Under the pieces are notes generated by a model, which was not told the DNA's origin, made no database searches, and saw only the letters and a program-made list of their open reading frames with translations. DNA of 64,000 nt from Nitrosospira sp. Is2 (GTDB lineage: Bacteria > Pseudomonadota > Gammaproteobacteria > Burkholderiales > Nitrosomonadaceae), in assembly GCF_033095785.1 (NCBI RefSeq), contig NZ_CP137134.1, forward strand, positions 2,170,001 to 2,234,000, in the 5' to 3' direction. Of this stretch, positions 43,931-52,711 are shown in pieces. The translations under genes and the position numbers were made by a program. Numbering within the stretch: position 1 is the first letter of the stretch; each line of letters opens with the position of its first letter.

Positions 43931-44989
43931 TCAGCAAAGTTTGCCCGCATAGCCTGCCGCTCGGGGATGCCCCGGTACGGGCACTCGCAGCAGAAAAAGC
44001 TTCAGGCCGGGTTTGACATAGGTGGTCTGGATGGATGCCGCCCGGTAGCCGGTGCCGACCTGTCCGACGAGGTGAAGGCGGCGCAGTGCGCCCCTGGCAT
44101 CGGTGAATTCGATTTTGTCATGCGCCGTTACCTGTTCCAGCCAGTCCCCTTTGACCGGGAACTAGGCATGCGCATGTGCGGGGCGGGAGGATGCATCGCC
44201 TTCTGGATATACCCAGATACGTGCGGGCTCCGTCGCTTTTCCATAGGCGTCGCGTTTCGGCCGCCATTTAAGTACTGCCGGGCCAGGCCCGATTTTCCCG
44301 GCGCGCAGTTTGGGGCCGCCCAGATCCATCAGGATACGACAGGGGCGCCCTGTTTCACGACGTGTGCGTTTGATTTGACGGATCAAGCGCGACCAGACGG
44401 CAGGGTCATCGTGCGCACAATTGATACGCGCGCAATCCATGCCCTGAAAAAGCATGTCCTTGATTAAGAGGTAGTCATTCGCGGCGGCGCCTGGCAACGT
44501 GACCAAAATACGCACGCGCCTTTGCGCTGGGGGCTTGCCAAGCAAGTCGTTGGTGTTGGTCTCCAGCAGTGCGGGGCCCATCGCCGAAGAATCCATGGTG
44601 GAAGAAAGCGTTTGCTGTCCCTGCTGTCCAAGCGCCTGCTCCAGCAGAATAATAATTGCCTTGAGGTTGCTTAGAACATGGGACTCCGCGCGCCCCATTG
44701 ACGACAATCCAGCCGCTGCAAGTTTTTCCTGCAGGGGGCGCACGTCGCGCCGTCTTAAGCCGAGATAATGAATCAGATTTGCCGCACTGACGCGATGGCG
44801 CGGATCTACCTTTTCCAGCGTTTCGCTGGCTTCGCTTTCCATTATCGTCAGATAGTGGAGCAATTCGGCCAGTTCGCTTAATAAGTCAGTATGAGGGTCT
44901 TTTTTACGCCGCACGGATGAGGTGGTTTTGCTGACCTTGCCAAGCGGTTTCTGCCTGTTTTCCATGGTTAACGAAGATTGACATGACAC
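43931..44989 (-). pseudogene. Pyruvate-kinase-like protein with in-frame stop
   Basis: The frame from 44989 gives 275 residues: a helical N-terminal domain (HTDLLSELAELLHYL, LGLRRRDVRPLQEKLAAAGL) and the start of a pyruvate kinase barrel (RILVTLPGAAANDYLLIKDM, MDCARINCAHDDPAVWSRLI, RILMDLGGPKLRAG). A TAG at 44164-44162 interrupts it where homologues continue. The same frame reads on as PVKGDWLEQVTAHDKIEF, TDARGALRR and RAASIQTTYVKPG to a stop at 43931. The rest of the barrel, including the phosphoenolpyruvate site, is absent, so it is a decayed gene. Confidence 0.85.
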
Positions 44990-45513
44990 CTACAAGTGTG
45001 ACAACGATCGAAGGAAGGTTTCTGTAGCTGATGTGGTAAGAATTTTTAAGTGTTTCAGACATTGTAGTGGACATGCCGCGTCGAAAGGAAAAGTTGGTTT
45101 TTGCTGCCCACCTTAATGTCAAGATCGAGTTCGATTGTATTGGGGGTTTATTCCAGGAGTTGGGAAAGGGCAAGTTCGAATATCGATTCTGTATTGATCC
45201 TCACACCTCGTCTTCATACTGTTTTAGCCCTGGCCAGCGTTACTTCTTGCTTGTTTCAACCCCTTTCTACGCGGCATTTCGCTGCGCACCTGCTGCCCGC
45301 ACCTCTTACTTGCGCACCGTCTTATCAGCCTCCTAAGCTACGTCGATTTTCTCGGATGCCAGTAGTGATGATGTTGTACCTTAGTCCAATTGTTTCACAG
45401 AGTTAAACAACGCATAGTCCCTGGCCGCCCGTTTCCCGCTTAGATGAGCTGACGACGTCGCGCTGTCACGAGACTAAACAGCTCGCCAATTTAACACCAC
45501 GGAGAATTATGAA
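44990..45513. other. Intergenic region, no supported gene
   Basis: Open frames on both strands near 45067-45400 show no recognisable product or ribosome-binding site. GGAG at 45501 serves the next gene. Confidence 0.4.
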
Positions 45514-46176
45514 ATGAGCAGAAATATCGTTTTCATCATTGGCGCTTTGTTTATAGCACCTGTTCAGGCGGTGCCACTCGATACGGCCAGCTGGACGAGT
45601 TGGACGTCATCGACAAGCGGCAGCTTTACCCAGGATTCCAACAGTATCAACGTGACCTATACCGGAAGTACCTTCGGCGTGGACTATGGCTCACACTTCT
45701 ATAATGTTCCAGCTTCGTTTACGAATAGCGAAGTGACAAACACCCCGGGAACCAATGGGACGCTTCTGATGACGGGCGGTACAACCCAAATAAACGGTTT
45801 TCATTTTTCCCACGCGGTAGTTGACCCGATAATCAGTCTTTTTAGCGTCGGTCAGTCAGGAGTTCCGGTTTCATTCAATTTCCTCAACGACGTGACACTC
45901 AGCATACTGAGCCAGGGCGCTGGAAACTGGGGCGCCGGCTTGCTTACCCAAACCGGCAACTCGATCACCGGCGGGGAAGGCAACGGGCTACTTCAGTTCC
46001 ATGGCACCTACACCGACATTGAATTTACTACTCCAAATTATGAGTTTTATTACGGCGCCACTGTTGGGGCCCTCGCAGCGAGTGCAGTAGCCCCGACCTC
46101 TGTCCCTGAGCCGGCGACCTACGCACTAATTTTGATGGGACTGGGTATGATGGGCTGGACGCGCCGTAGGAGCTAA
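45514..46176 (+). CDS. PEP-CTERM sorting domain protein
   Basis: A 220-residue exported protein with a signal peptide (MSRNIVFIIGALFIAPVQA), a Ser/Thr/Gly/Asn-rich beta-type body, and the PEP-CTERM tail: VPEPATYALILMGLG, a short hydrophobic helix and TRRRS. It should be anchored and then released by an exosortase, linked in such bacteria to exopolysaccharide. GGAG lies nine bases before the ATG. No exosortase gene is in the window. Confidence 0.92.
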   Translation: MSRNIVFIIGALFIAPVQAVPLDTASWTSWTSSTSGSFTQDSNSINVTYTGSTFGVDYGSHFYNVPASFTNSEVTNTPGTNGTLLMTGGTTQINGFHFSHAVVDPIISLFSVGQSGVPVSFNFLNDVTLSILSQGAGNWGAGLLTQTGNSITGGEGNGLLQFHGTYTDIEFTTPNYEFYYGATVGALAASAVAPTSVPEPATYALILMGLGMMGWTRRRS

Positions 46177-46478
46177 GGCTCTAGCGAGAGGCTCAGGTGT
46201 TTTAACAACTCTCGCTCTGGCCAGATTTCGCTCCTTCAAATTCTGGCCCACTCAAATCGGCAGGACGTGGCCGAAAGGGAAAAGATAGGGAATTAGGAGG
46301 GGGAGCAAGAGAGGAGAAGGGGAGGGCAGGAAGGCAAGAGGCTCGCACACGGTCTCAAAGCATCGGCTCGAACCCGCACCAGCCGTTATTCTTAGGTCAT
46401 TTAACGTTTTGGTTTTATAGCCTAGTCTTGTTGAGGTCTGGGGGTACGTGTATCTGGTACTCCCCCACGGTAACGCAA
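46177..46478. other. Intergenic region with polypurine tract
   Basis: From about 46272 to 46340 the plus strand is almost entirely purine (for example AGGAGGGGGAGCAAGAGAGG). No gene is seen. Confidence 0.6.
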
Positions 46479-47051
46479 TTATTTCACTAGGAAGTTGCTA
46501 CTGCCTTGGACAAACTCGGCAAATCCGGCAAGAAAAACCTGAAGCTGCTTACGTGCCTTTTCGTCTACCATATCACCAGATTCGTCAAAGACATTGTTCG
46601 CCCGTGATACCAGTAGCCGACCCTCGAACCACGGGCGCATACCCAACGTGCGCAGGACCGGTAGCCAAGCATTTTGAGCCAGGACTGTACCAAATCCCCC
46701 GGGCGAAGCGCCCATTACCGCGACCGGCCGACCCCCAAAAACCCGTGGAATATCGCTCGGCGGCCGCGACAGCCAGTCGATCGCATTCTTGAATACGCCG
46801 GGTATGGAATTGTTGTACTCCGGGGTAGCTAACAACAATCCATCGGCAGCAGCGATTTGCCCTTGCAGCGCGATCACTGCCTGAGGGATACCTTCATTTG
46901 CCTCGACGTCACCATCATAGAGGGGGATGCCCTTAAGTGTCGCGATTTCCAGCGTAGTTTCGTTTGGCACCAGGCTTGTAGCCGCATGTAAAAGCGCGGT
47001 ATTGAATGAATTAGTACGCAGACTTCCTGAAATTCCGATAATTTTTATCAT
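46479..47051 (-). CDS. NADPH-dependent FMN reductase
   Basis: A 190-residue flavodoxin-fold reductase. The FMN phosphate loop GISGSLRTNSFN is at residues 6-17, followed by LLATPEYNNSIPGVFKNAIDW, the family hallmark, and GGRPVAVMGASPGGFGT. Such enzymes reduce quinones, chromate, azo compounds or FMN with NADPH, and usually protect against oxidative stress. It stands alone. Confidence 0.93.
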   Translation of the reverse strand: MIKIIGISGSLRTNSFNTALLHAATSLVPNETTLEIATLKGIPLYDGDVEANEGIPQAVIALQGQIAAADGLLLATPEYNNSIPGVFKNAIDWLSRPPSDIPRVFGGRPVAVMGASPGGFGTVLAQNAWLPVLRTLGMRPWFEGRLLVSRANNVFDESGDMVDEKARKQLQVFLAGFAEFVQGSSNFLVK

Positions 47052-47279
47052 GATGCCAAGTCGAAATGGGAAAATTTATGTTGGGTTCAACTCTCGCTCC
47101 CTGGGCGGTTCGCCCCGAACATTGCACCCAAGCACCGCTGGATGAACCAGCTATCGCCGTTTTCACACAGTCCTCGCAACCTGCTGCACACGGCGTCACT
47201 CGGCGGACCTGATTCAGATGGTCACGTCTTTGGCATGTTTTCATATCACGTTACGCAAGAATGGTTGCCCGAAATCCGT

Positions 47280-47410
47280 TCAACCCCAAGCCAGGTATTC
47301 GTGAACGGAGTGCACCGCCATCGACCCGTCCCCCACTGCCGAGACAACGCGCTTGATAGAGCCACAGCGCATGTCTCCGGCGGGTAAAATACCTGGCCGA
47401 CGGGATTCCA
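47280..47410 (-). pseudogene. Thioredoxin-reductase-like C-terminal fragment
   Basis: About 40 residues reading RRPGILPAGDMRCGSIKRV and VVSAVGDGSMAVHSVHEYL end at a stop at 47280. The AGD-R-GSIKRV-SAVG-GS-AV pattern is the conserved C-terminus of thioredoxin-reductase-like flavoproteins. The rest of the gene is absent or scrambled upstream to about 47520. Confidence 0.8.
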
Positions 47411-47501
47411 TTTTGTGGGTCTTTATGCATGCGTGCGGCCCAGAGCCTAGCTTCTTTATGAGTTTCTCTTGAGTACCCTCCAGCCACGGAAAGTAACTCA
47501 A

Positions 47502-47958
47502 AATTTGTTGGCTCGTGCACTGGCCAGAAGTTGGTAACCGGGGGCCTTCACCAATCCGCCGCCAGAACGTTCATTTGCGATAACGATAGACGCGAACGCT
47601 TCAAGTGATTCTATTTCGGAATTTATCCCGCTGCCCTTACGTCCTTAGTATAGTTGGCGGCTACCTGCAATATAGAGCTGCTTGGTTCAAGTGAGTAAGA
47701 GCTTTAATGCGCCACACTCACCCACCTGCGTACACCATACAAGTTCAAGTTGCAGTTTCGCAAAATCATACTAATGTTAGGTAGGGGCATTTACTGAAAC
47801 GCTTGCGTTATTTAAATACTAAAGAGCCAGAGAACAAAAGTGAAGAGATTTAATGACCCTGTAGTAATAAGCGGCCGCGCCGCTGGCAATTAATTGTCGA
47901 TCAAGGTTTTTAGGTTTAGTTCGACACGGACTCGTGTCCTTGCTGCCGGGAGTTAATT
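47502..47958. other. Upstream region of the lactonase gene
   Basis: AT-richer in its right half, with no supported gene. GGGAG at about 47948 is the ribosome-binding site of the following gene. Confidence 0.4.
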
Positions 47959-48741
47959 ATGGCTCATGCTCTGAAGGTCTGGCCCCTGCTTACCGGCACG
48001 ATTCGCTATGAGAAGATCCTTTCGACCCCTCATCGTGGGTACGGCGAATTCATCGATGCGCCGATCCTCGCTTATCTGATCGAAACACCCAACGGGCACA
48101 TTCTGTATGACGCGGGATGCGACTACCGCAAGCTGACCGACCCGGCACTCCTCGCCCGATATTTCGACCCAATGCGTCCGCAGGTGGAACCGCCTCGCAT
48201 GCAGGAAGAGCAGCGTATACCGCGCTACCTGGCTCAACTTGGGTTAACGCCGTCCGATATAGACCTTGTGTTTATCGGGCATTTGCATTTCGACCACGTA
48301 GGCGGTCTATGCAATCTGCCGGCCTGCGAAGTGCATGTGCAGGCCGATGAGTTGGCCGCTGCGCGTACGGGGATGGACACTATTGTATTGGCCGATGAAT
48401 TGGTTAACGCGGATCGGTGGCGCACCAAGATAGGCGAATACCTTGTAGCGCCGGGAGTGCATGCTATTACGAGCCCGGGCCATACGGCTGGCCATATGTC
48501 GCTATTTATCGAGCTGCCAAAGCGCGGGTCTATCATCATTTGTGGAGATGCGGTCGATCTGGAAGAAAATTTATCACTGGAAATTGCGCCGGAATGCTGT
48601 TGGCAGGGTAACGAAGCGCTGGCGGTGACGAGTATTCGCAAGCTCAAGGAGTTGGCGCGCGCGGAAGGCGCTGAACTCTGGCCCAATCACGACATGGCTT
48701 TCTTCCATGGTTTACCGGCTTTTCCGGCATGGAGAGACTAG
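47959..48741 (+). CDS. N-acyl-homoserine-lactonase-like metallo-beta-lactamase fold hydrolase
   Basis: A 260-residue MBL-fold hydrolase of the AiiA-type group. The metal motif HLHFDHVGG (HxHxDH) is near residue 112, later ligands are in SPGHTAGHMSLF, ICGDAVDL and WPNHD. Similar proteins open the lactone ring of acyl-homoserine lactones and quench quorum sensing; the tyrosine usually found in AiiA cannot be confirmed by eye. There is no signal peptide. GGGAG precedes the ATG. No luxI/luxR gene is present in the window. Confidence 0.87.
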   Translation: MAHALKVWPLLTGTIRYEKILSTPHRGYGEFIDAPILAYLIETPNGHILYDAGCDYRKLTDPALLARYFDPMRPQVEPPRMQEEQRIPRYLAQLGLTPSDIDLVFIGHLHFDHVGGLCNLPACEVHVQADELAAARTGMDTIVLADELVNADRWRTKIGEYLVAPGVHAITSPGHTAGHMSLFIELPKRGSIIICGDAVDLEENLSLEIAPECCWQGNEALAVTSIRKLKELARAEGAELWPNHDMAFFHGLPAFPAWRD

Positions 48742-49079
48742 TGAGTTGTGTCAGGAATTTGGCGTAGTTGAGTAGCTAATTCCTTTACCTTGCGCGCCCT
48801 GAAGGACCTTGAACACCTTGCCTACACTGAAACAATACGCTCATCCATTTACTTGCCAGATCGGGTCATTTAGAAACTCGAACTCAAAATCAAATATCAA
48901 ATTTTCGATTAACGCGGAATGACCTAGGCCGATCATTTTTCCCAGCAAGTAATGCATTTAGAGGTGACGGAGATTTCATACGAGTCGCCGATGCTTGCTT
49001 GGTACCAGACCCGTCTCTACCCATGACTGATATCCTTCAACGGAAATTAGAATGCGGTCATCGGGGGTAAACCCCCCAT
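48742..49079. other. Region without a supported gene
   Basis: No recognisable gene, RNA or repeat. It separates the lactonase gene from IS debris. Confidence 0.4.
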
Positions 49080-49660
49080 TTTTGAAGCGGCCTGAAAGTA
49101 GAGGTCATGCGACCAGGGCCAATTTCTGTTTCGGGTAATGCCACCGAGGGCCATGTTGGGGCGCTCGTGATTATAGGTCCAGAGCCAGCGGGTCGCGTAG
49201 TCCTGAACCTCCTCAATGCTGTTGAACAGGTAATGCGCGCCAGCCTGTCGTGGCGGACGGTGGTTGTGGCGTTCGATATAGGCGTTCTGCTGCGGCTTGC
49301 CCGGTTGGATGAATTCGACGCGGATACCCCAGTTCCGCTGATTCGCGGTCAGACGAATCAGACAGTCCGCGATTTCGCTGTTCTACGAAGACAGTTGGGG
49401 TTTGATATCGGTAGCAGGTTTGACTGATAACAAACGCCTGACAGGCAAGCCGGATGCTGACAGCCTTTTCCTTGACTACATGTAGCGCCATCTCCTGGCG
49501 TCGAGATGGTGCTACCATTTTTTTAGCATCGCCCCGGCCACGATTTCAACCTTGAACCGCTCCTCGGCGTACATCTCCTTCAAACGCGTCATCATTGACA
49601 CGTCCATGCCGCCGTACCGGCTGCGCCATTGTAAGACGGCGCCCAACTCATGGCATGCTT
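49080..49660 (-). mobile_element. IS3-family transposase remnant
   Basis: Read on the minus strand from 49660, orfA pieces appear (LQWRSRYGGMDVSMMTRLKE and ERFKVEIVAGAMLKKW), then the start of orfB (PSRRQEMALHVVKEKAVSIR). After CYRYQ there is an internal deletion. The C-terminal part follows in another frame: RVEFIQPGKPQQNAYIERHN and WLWTYNHERPNMALGG. No complete ends are visible. It borders the tRNA-Leu. Confidence 0.8.
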
Positions 49661-49718
49661 GCTAGAATTACGTTTACTGGGTTTTAGGTATGCCCTGCTG
49701 TTCTCTGAAACTCTATTT

Positions 49719-49806
49719 TGGTGCCGGGAGGGGGAATCGAACCCCCATGACCTCGCAGTCGCGGGATTTTGAGTCCCGTGCGTCTACCAATTCCGCCATC
49801 CCGGCA
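49719..49806 (-). tRNA. tRNA-Leu, anticodon CAA
   Basis: 88 bases with an encoded CCA. Acceptor TGCCGGG/CCCGGCA, a D arm beginning GGCGGAATTGGTAGACGC, an anticodon stem CGGGA/TCCCG with loop CTCAAAA (anticodon CAA), a long variable arm and a GGGGG-TTCGATT-CCCCC T arm. The long variable arm and CAA fit leucine. Its 3' end faces the IS remnant, making it a possible second integration site. Confidence 0.95.
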
Positions 49807-49907
49807 AAGCTTTTCGCGCTTCCTTGCAGGAGGGCGATTATCACTGAAAACTCAAATCGCGGCAACCGGCAACCGGCAACCAAGCGAGGCTGAGCGAGGC
49901 TTATCGG

Positions 49908-49913
49908 TATAAT
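49908..49913 (+). promoter_or_regulatory. Candidate -10 box immediately before queA
   Basis: TATAAT ends seven bases before the queA ATG, so transcription starting 6-8 bases downstream would yield a leaderless or nearly leaderless mRNA. No convincing -35 is present and no Shine-Dalgarno sequence precedes queA. Confidence 0.35.
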
Positions 49914-49920
49914 ACGCGAA

Positions 49921-50967
49921 ATGAAAATTCAGGATTTTGATTTCGATCTGGCGCCCGAGCTGGTCGCCCAGTTCCCGGCGGAGCAGCGTGCCAGCAGCCG
50001 TATGCTGCACCTCGAAGGTTCGACTGGCGCCATGCGAGATGCACGGTTTGCAGATCTACCCCGATATGTCCGCGCCGGGGATGTGATGGTGTTCAACGAT
50101 ACGCGTGTTATTAAGGCCCGCCTATACGGTGTTAAGGACACGGGCGGCAAGGTTGAGGTGATGGTGGAGCGAGTGCTGGACGCGCATTGCGCTCTGGCGG
50201 TAATGCGCGCGAGCCATCCCGCCAAGCCGGGATCAAAACTGTTTCTTGCTGAGGCAGTCGAGGTCACGGTGTTGAGGCATGACCATGAGTTTTATGCCTT
50301 GCGCTTCGAGCACGAGGACACCGTCGTCGAGTTGCTGGAACGATACGGCCATCTGCCGCTGCCCCCTTATATTTCGCGTTCTCCGGGTAGCGCGGACGAG
50401 ACTCGCTATCAAACCATTTACGCGCGACAGGCGGGCGCGGTGGCCGCCCCAACGGCAGGCCTGCATTTCGATGAAAATATGTTGAGCGCTTTGCAGAATA
50501 TGGGCGTGGCTATAGCGTATGTCACACTGCATGTCGGTTCGGGTACGTTCCAGCCTGTCCGGGCCGAAAACATTGCTGATCACAAGATGCACCGGGAGAT
50601 TTTTCATGTGCCTGCGGAAACGGTGGAAGCGATCGGACGCGCCAAGGCGGAAGGAAGGGCTGTAATTGCAATCGGCACCACGTCGTTGCGAGCGCTCGAG
50701 GCAGCGGCGGCAGAGGGTGGGAAGGCGGGCCGGGGCATATTGGACGGCGGCCATGGCGAGACCGATATTTTCATTACGCCGGGGTACCATTTTCGCGTAG
50801 TGGAGCGTTTGTTGACTAATTTCCACTTGCCGCGTTCGACCTTGTTGATGCTCGTATCGGCCTTTGGCGGGATGGAAAATATCCGCCGTGCTTACGAGTA
50901 TGCTGTAAGAAGCCGCTACCGCTTTTTCAGTTATGGTGACGCCATGCTGATCGAGAGGGACTCATAG
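49921..50967 (+). CDS. queA: S-adenosylmethionine:tRNA ribosyltransferase-isomerase
   Basis: Penultimate-type step of queuosine synthesis: transfers the ribosyl moiety of SAM to 7-aminomethyl-7-deazaguanine in tRNA, giving epoxyqueuosine. The 348-residue product starts KIQDFDFDLAPELVAQFP and contains VFNDTRVIKARLYG, GAVAAPTAGLHF, THVGxGTFxPV-like LHVGSGTFQPV and the C-terminal FHLPRSTLLMLVSAFGG. All match the QueA family. tgt, the preceding pathway step on tRNA, lies directly downstream. Confidence 0.97.
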   Translation: MKIQDFDFDLAPELVAQFPAEQRASSRMLHLEGSTGAMRDARFADLPRYVRAGDVMVFNDTRVIKARLYGVKDTGGKVEVMVERVLDAHCALAVMRASHPAKPGSKLFLAEAVEVTVLRHDHEFYALRFEHEDTVVELLERYGHLPLPPYISRSPGSADETRYQTIYARQAGAVAAPTAGLHFDENMLSALQNMGVAIAYVTLHVGSGTFQPVRAENIADHKMHREIFHVPAETVEAIGRAKAEGRAVIAIGTTSLRALEAAAAEGGKAGRGILDGGHGETDIFITPGYHFRVVERLLTNFHLPRSTLLMLVSAFGGMENIRRAYEYAVRSRYRFFSYGDAMLIERDS

Positions 50968-51137
50968 AACGGCCAATTTATAAATATGGCATGGCTATCG
51001 AAACGCGTAGCTGCCGAAATAGTGGACTGGGCGAGAGCGGCCTGATTTCCATGCCGCAAATCACACTAGCGCAGTTCGGGTATTTGTTACCCGCAAGCAT
51101 ATAGCCAACGCCTTCAACCCAGCGCACACAACTCAAC

Positions 51138-52244
51138 ATGAAATTTCAGCTTCATTGCACTGACGGCGTCGCCCGTCGTGGCACCTTGTCATTGACGCAC
51201 GGCAAGGTGGAAACACCCGCTTTTATGCCCGTAGGGACCTATGGCGCCGTGAAGACGATGTCACCCTGGGAGTTGCGCGAGATAAACGCACATATCGTGC
51301 TCGGCAACACATTTCACCTCTGGCTGCGTCCCGGCCTGGAGGTGATCGAGGCGCACGGGGGTCTGCATCGCTTCATGGGCTGGGAGGGACCGATCCTGAC
51401 GGATTCGGGCGGTTTTCAGGTGTTTAGCCTGGGCGTTTTACGGAAGATCACGGAGGAGGGGGTCAAGTTCCAATCCCCGGTGAATGGGGATGCGTGTTTT
51501 CTCACGCCTGAGGAGTCGATGCGGATTCAGCGCATACTCAATTCCGACATAGTGATGATATTCGACGAGTGCACGCCCTACCCCGCGGATGAGCCAGCAG
51601 CGCATAAATCTATGGAGTTGAGTGTGCGTTGGGCAGAGCGCTCGCGACGCGCGCACGATGATGGACAAAACTCGAATGCATTATTCGGCATCGTCCAGGG
51701 AGGGATGTACGAGACGCTGCGCGATCACTCGCTTGCCCGATTGCTTGATATCGGCTTCGACGGTTATGCGATCGGCGGGCTGTCGGTGGGCGAGCCCAAG
51801 GATGACATGCAGCGCATTCTCAGGCACGTCGCGCCGCAGCTACCTGCTGAGAAGCCACGCTACCTCATGGGGGTGGGCACTCCGGCGGACATTGTCAATG
51901 CGGTAGCACGGGGTGTGGATATGTTCGACTGCGTGTTGCCCACGCGCAATGCGCGCAATGGCTGGCTCTTCACCCGCAAGGGCGTGATCAAGTTGCGCAA
52001 CAGCCGGTATCGTCTGGATATGGCGCCGCCGGACGAGCAGTGCGGCTGCTACACCTGTCGTAACTTCACGCTCGCTTACCTTCATCATTTGCAGCGGATA
52101 GGGGAAATACTCGGTGCACGTCTCAACACGCTTCACAATCTTTATTACTATCAGCAATTGATGGGAGAAATCCGCTCCGCCATCGAAAACGGGAAGTTCG
52201 AAGAATATGCGCAAGCATTTCAAGCAAACCCCCCGTCATGCTAA
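51138..52244 (+). CDS. tgt: tRNA-guanine transglycosylase
   Basis: Exchanges guanine 34 for preQ1 in GUN-anticodon tRNAs. The 368-residue protein has TDSGGFQVFSLG (catalytic aspartate region), DECTPYPADE, GIVQGGMYETLR, GGLSVGEPK, the nucleophile region DCVLPTRNARNG, and a zinc site CGCYTC...H near residues 300-335. Length is normal. It lies 170 bases after queA and leads into yajC-secD-secF, the classic arrangement. Confidence 0.97.
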   Translation: MKFQLHCTDGVARRGTLSLTHGKVETPAFMPVGTYGAVKTMSPWELREINAHIVLGNTFHLWLRPGLEVIEAHGGLHRFMGWEGPILTDSGGFQVFSLGVLRKITEEGVKFQSPVNGDACFLTPEESMRIQRILNSDIVMIFDECTPYPADEPAAHKSMELSVRWAERSRRAHDDGQNSNALFGIVQGGMYETLRDHSLARLLDIGFDGYAIGGLSVGEPKDDMQRILRHVAPQLPAEKPRYLMGVGTPADIVNAVARGVDMFDCVLPTRNARNGWLFTRKGVIKLRNSRYRLDMAPPDEQCGCYTCRNFTLAYLHHLQRIGEILGARLNTLHNLYYYQQLMGEIRSAIENGKFEEYAQAFQANPPSC

Positions 52245-52275
52245 AATCCCTTCTTTTTTATCCCCGGAGAATGCC

Positions 52276-52614
52276 ATGTTGATTAGTGAAGCCTATGCCC
52301 AGGCGGCGGCACCTGCGCAATCGGCCGGCGCGGATTTGATGAGCTTGCTACCGCTGATCGCTATATTCGCCGTGTTTTACCTTTTGCTGATCCGTCCCCA
52401 GGCCAAGCGCGCCAAGGAAACGAAATTGATGATCGAGGCGCTGCAAAAAGGCGACGAAGTGGTAACCACGGGTGGCCAGTTGGGGCGCGTCGTCAAGGTT
52501 AGCGGTACTTATGTCATACTTCAGATAGCCGAAAATGTGCAGGTTACCACGCTGAAGTCAGCCGTTCAGACCCTTCTGCCCAAGGGAACGCTGAGCAGCA
52601 TCGAAAAGGAATAA
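52276..52614 (+). CDS. yajC: Sec translocase accessory protein YajC
   Basis: A small inner-membrane protein of the SecDF-YajC complex. The 112-residue product has one transmembrane helix (LLPLIAIFAVFYLLLIRP, about 26-43) followed by a basic QAKRAKE stretch and a cytoplasmic KGDEVVTTGG-type domain. GGAGA lies before ATG 52276; the longer frame from 52207 overlaps tgt and is rejected. Confidence 0.95.
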   Translation: MLISEAYAQAAAPAQSAGADLMSLLPLIAIFAVFYLLLIRPQAKRAKETKLMIEALQKGDEVVTTGGQLGRVVKVSGTYVILQIAENVQVTTLKSAVQTLLPKGTLSSIEKE

Positions 52615-52655
52615 CCGATTTCTGGTAAAGGCACGACGCGAAGGGTGCCAAGCCA

Positions 52656-52694
52656 TTCTTCTCACCTCCTTCTTCTCACCTCCTTCTTCTCACC
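52656..52694 (+). repeat. 14-bp tandem repeat matching the 16S anti-SD tail
   Basis: The unit TCACCTCCTTCTTC is repeated about 2.7 times between yajC and secD. TCACCTCCTT occurs at 52662 and 52676, identical to the 3' tail of bacterial 16S rRNA, and no Shine-Dalgarno sequence is visible for secD 18 bases downstream. Confidence 0.85.
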
Positions 52695-52711
52695 GTATCC
52701 ATTCCAATAAC

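Noticed and set aside
43841..44467. 208-codon plus-strand frame
   Set aside because: Lies antisense to the pyruvate-kinase-like pseudogene and has no protein-like features.
46355..46385. tRNA 3'-end-like string near GGCTCGAACCCGCACCAG, possible att copy
   Set aside because: The T-arm stem does not pair and it does not match either tRNA in the window.
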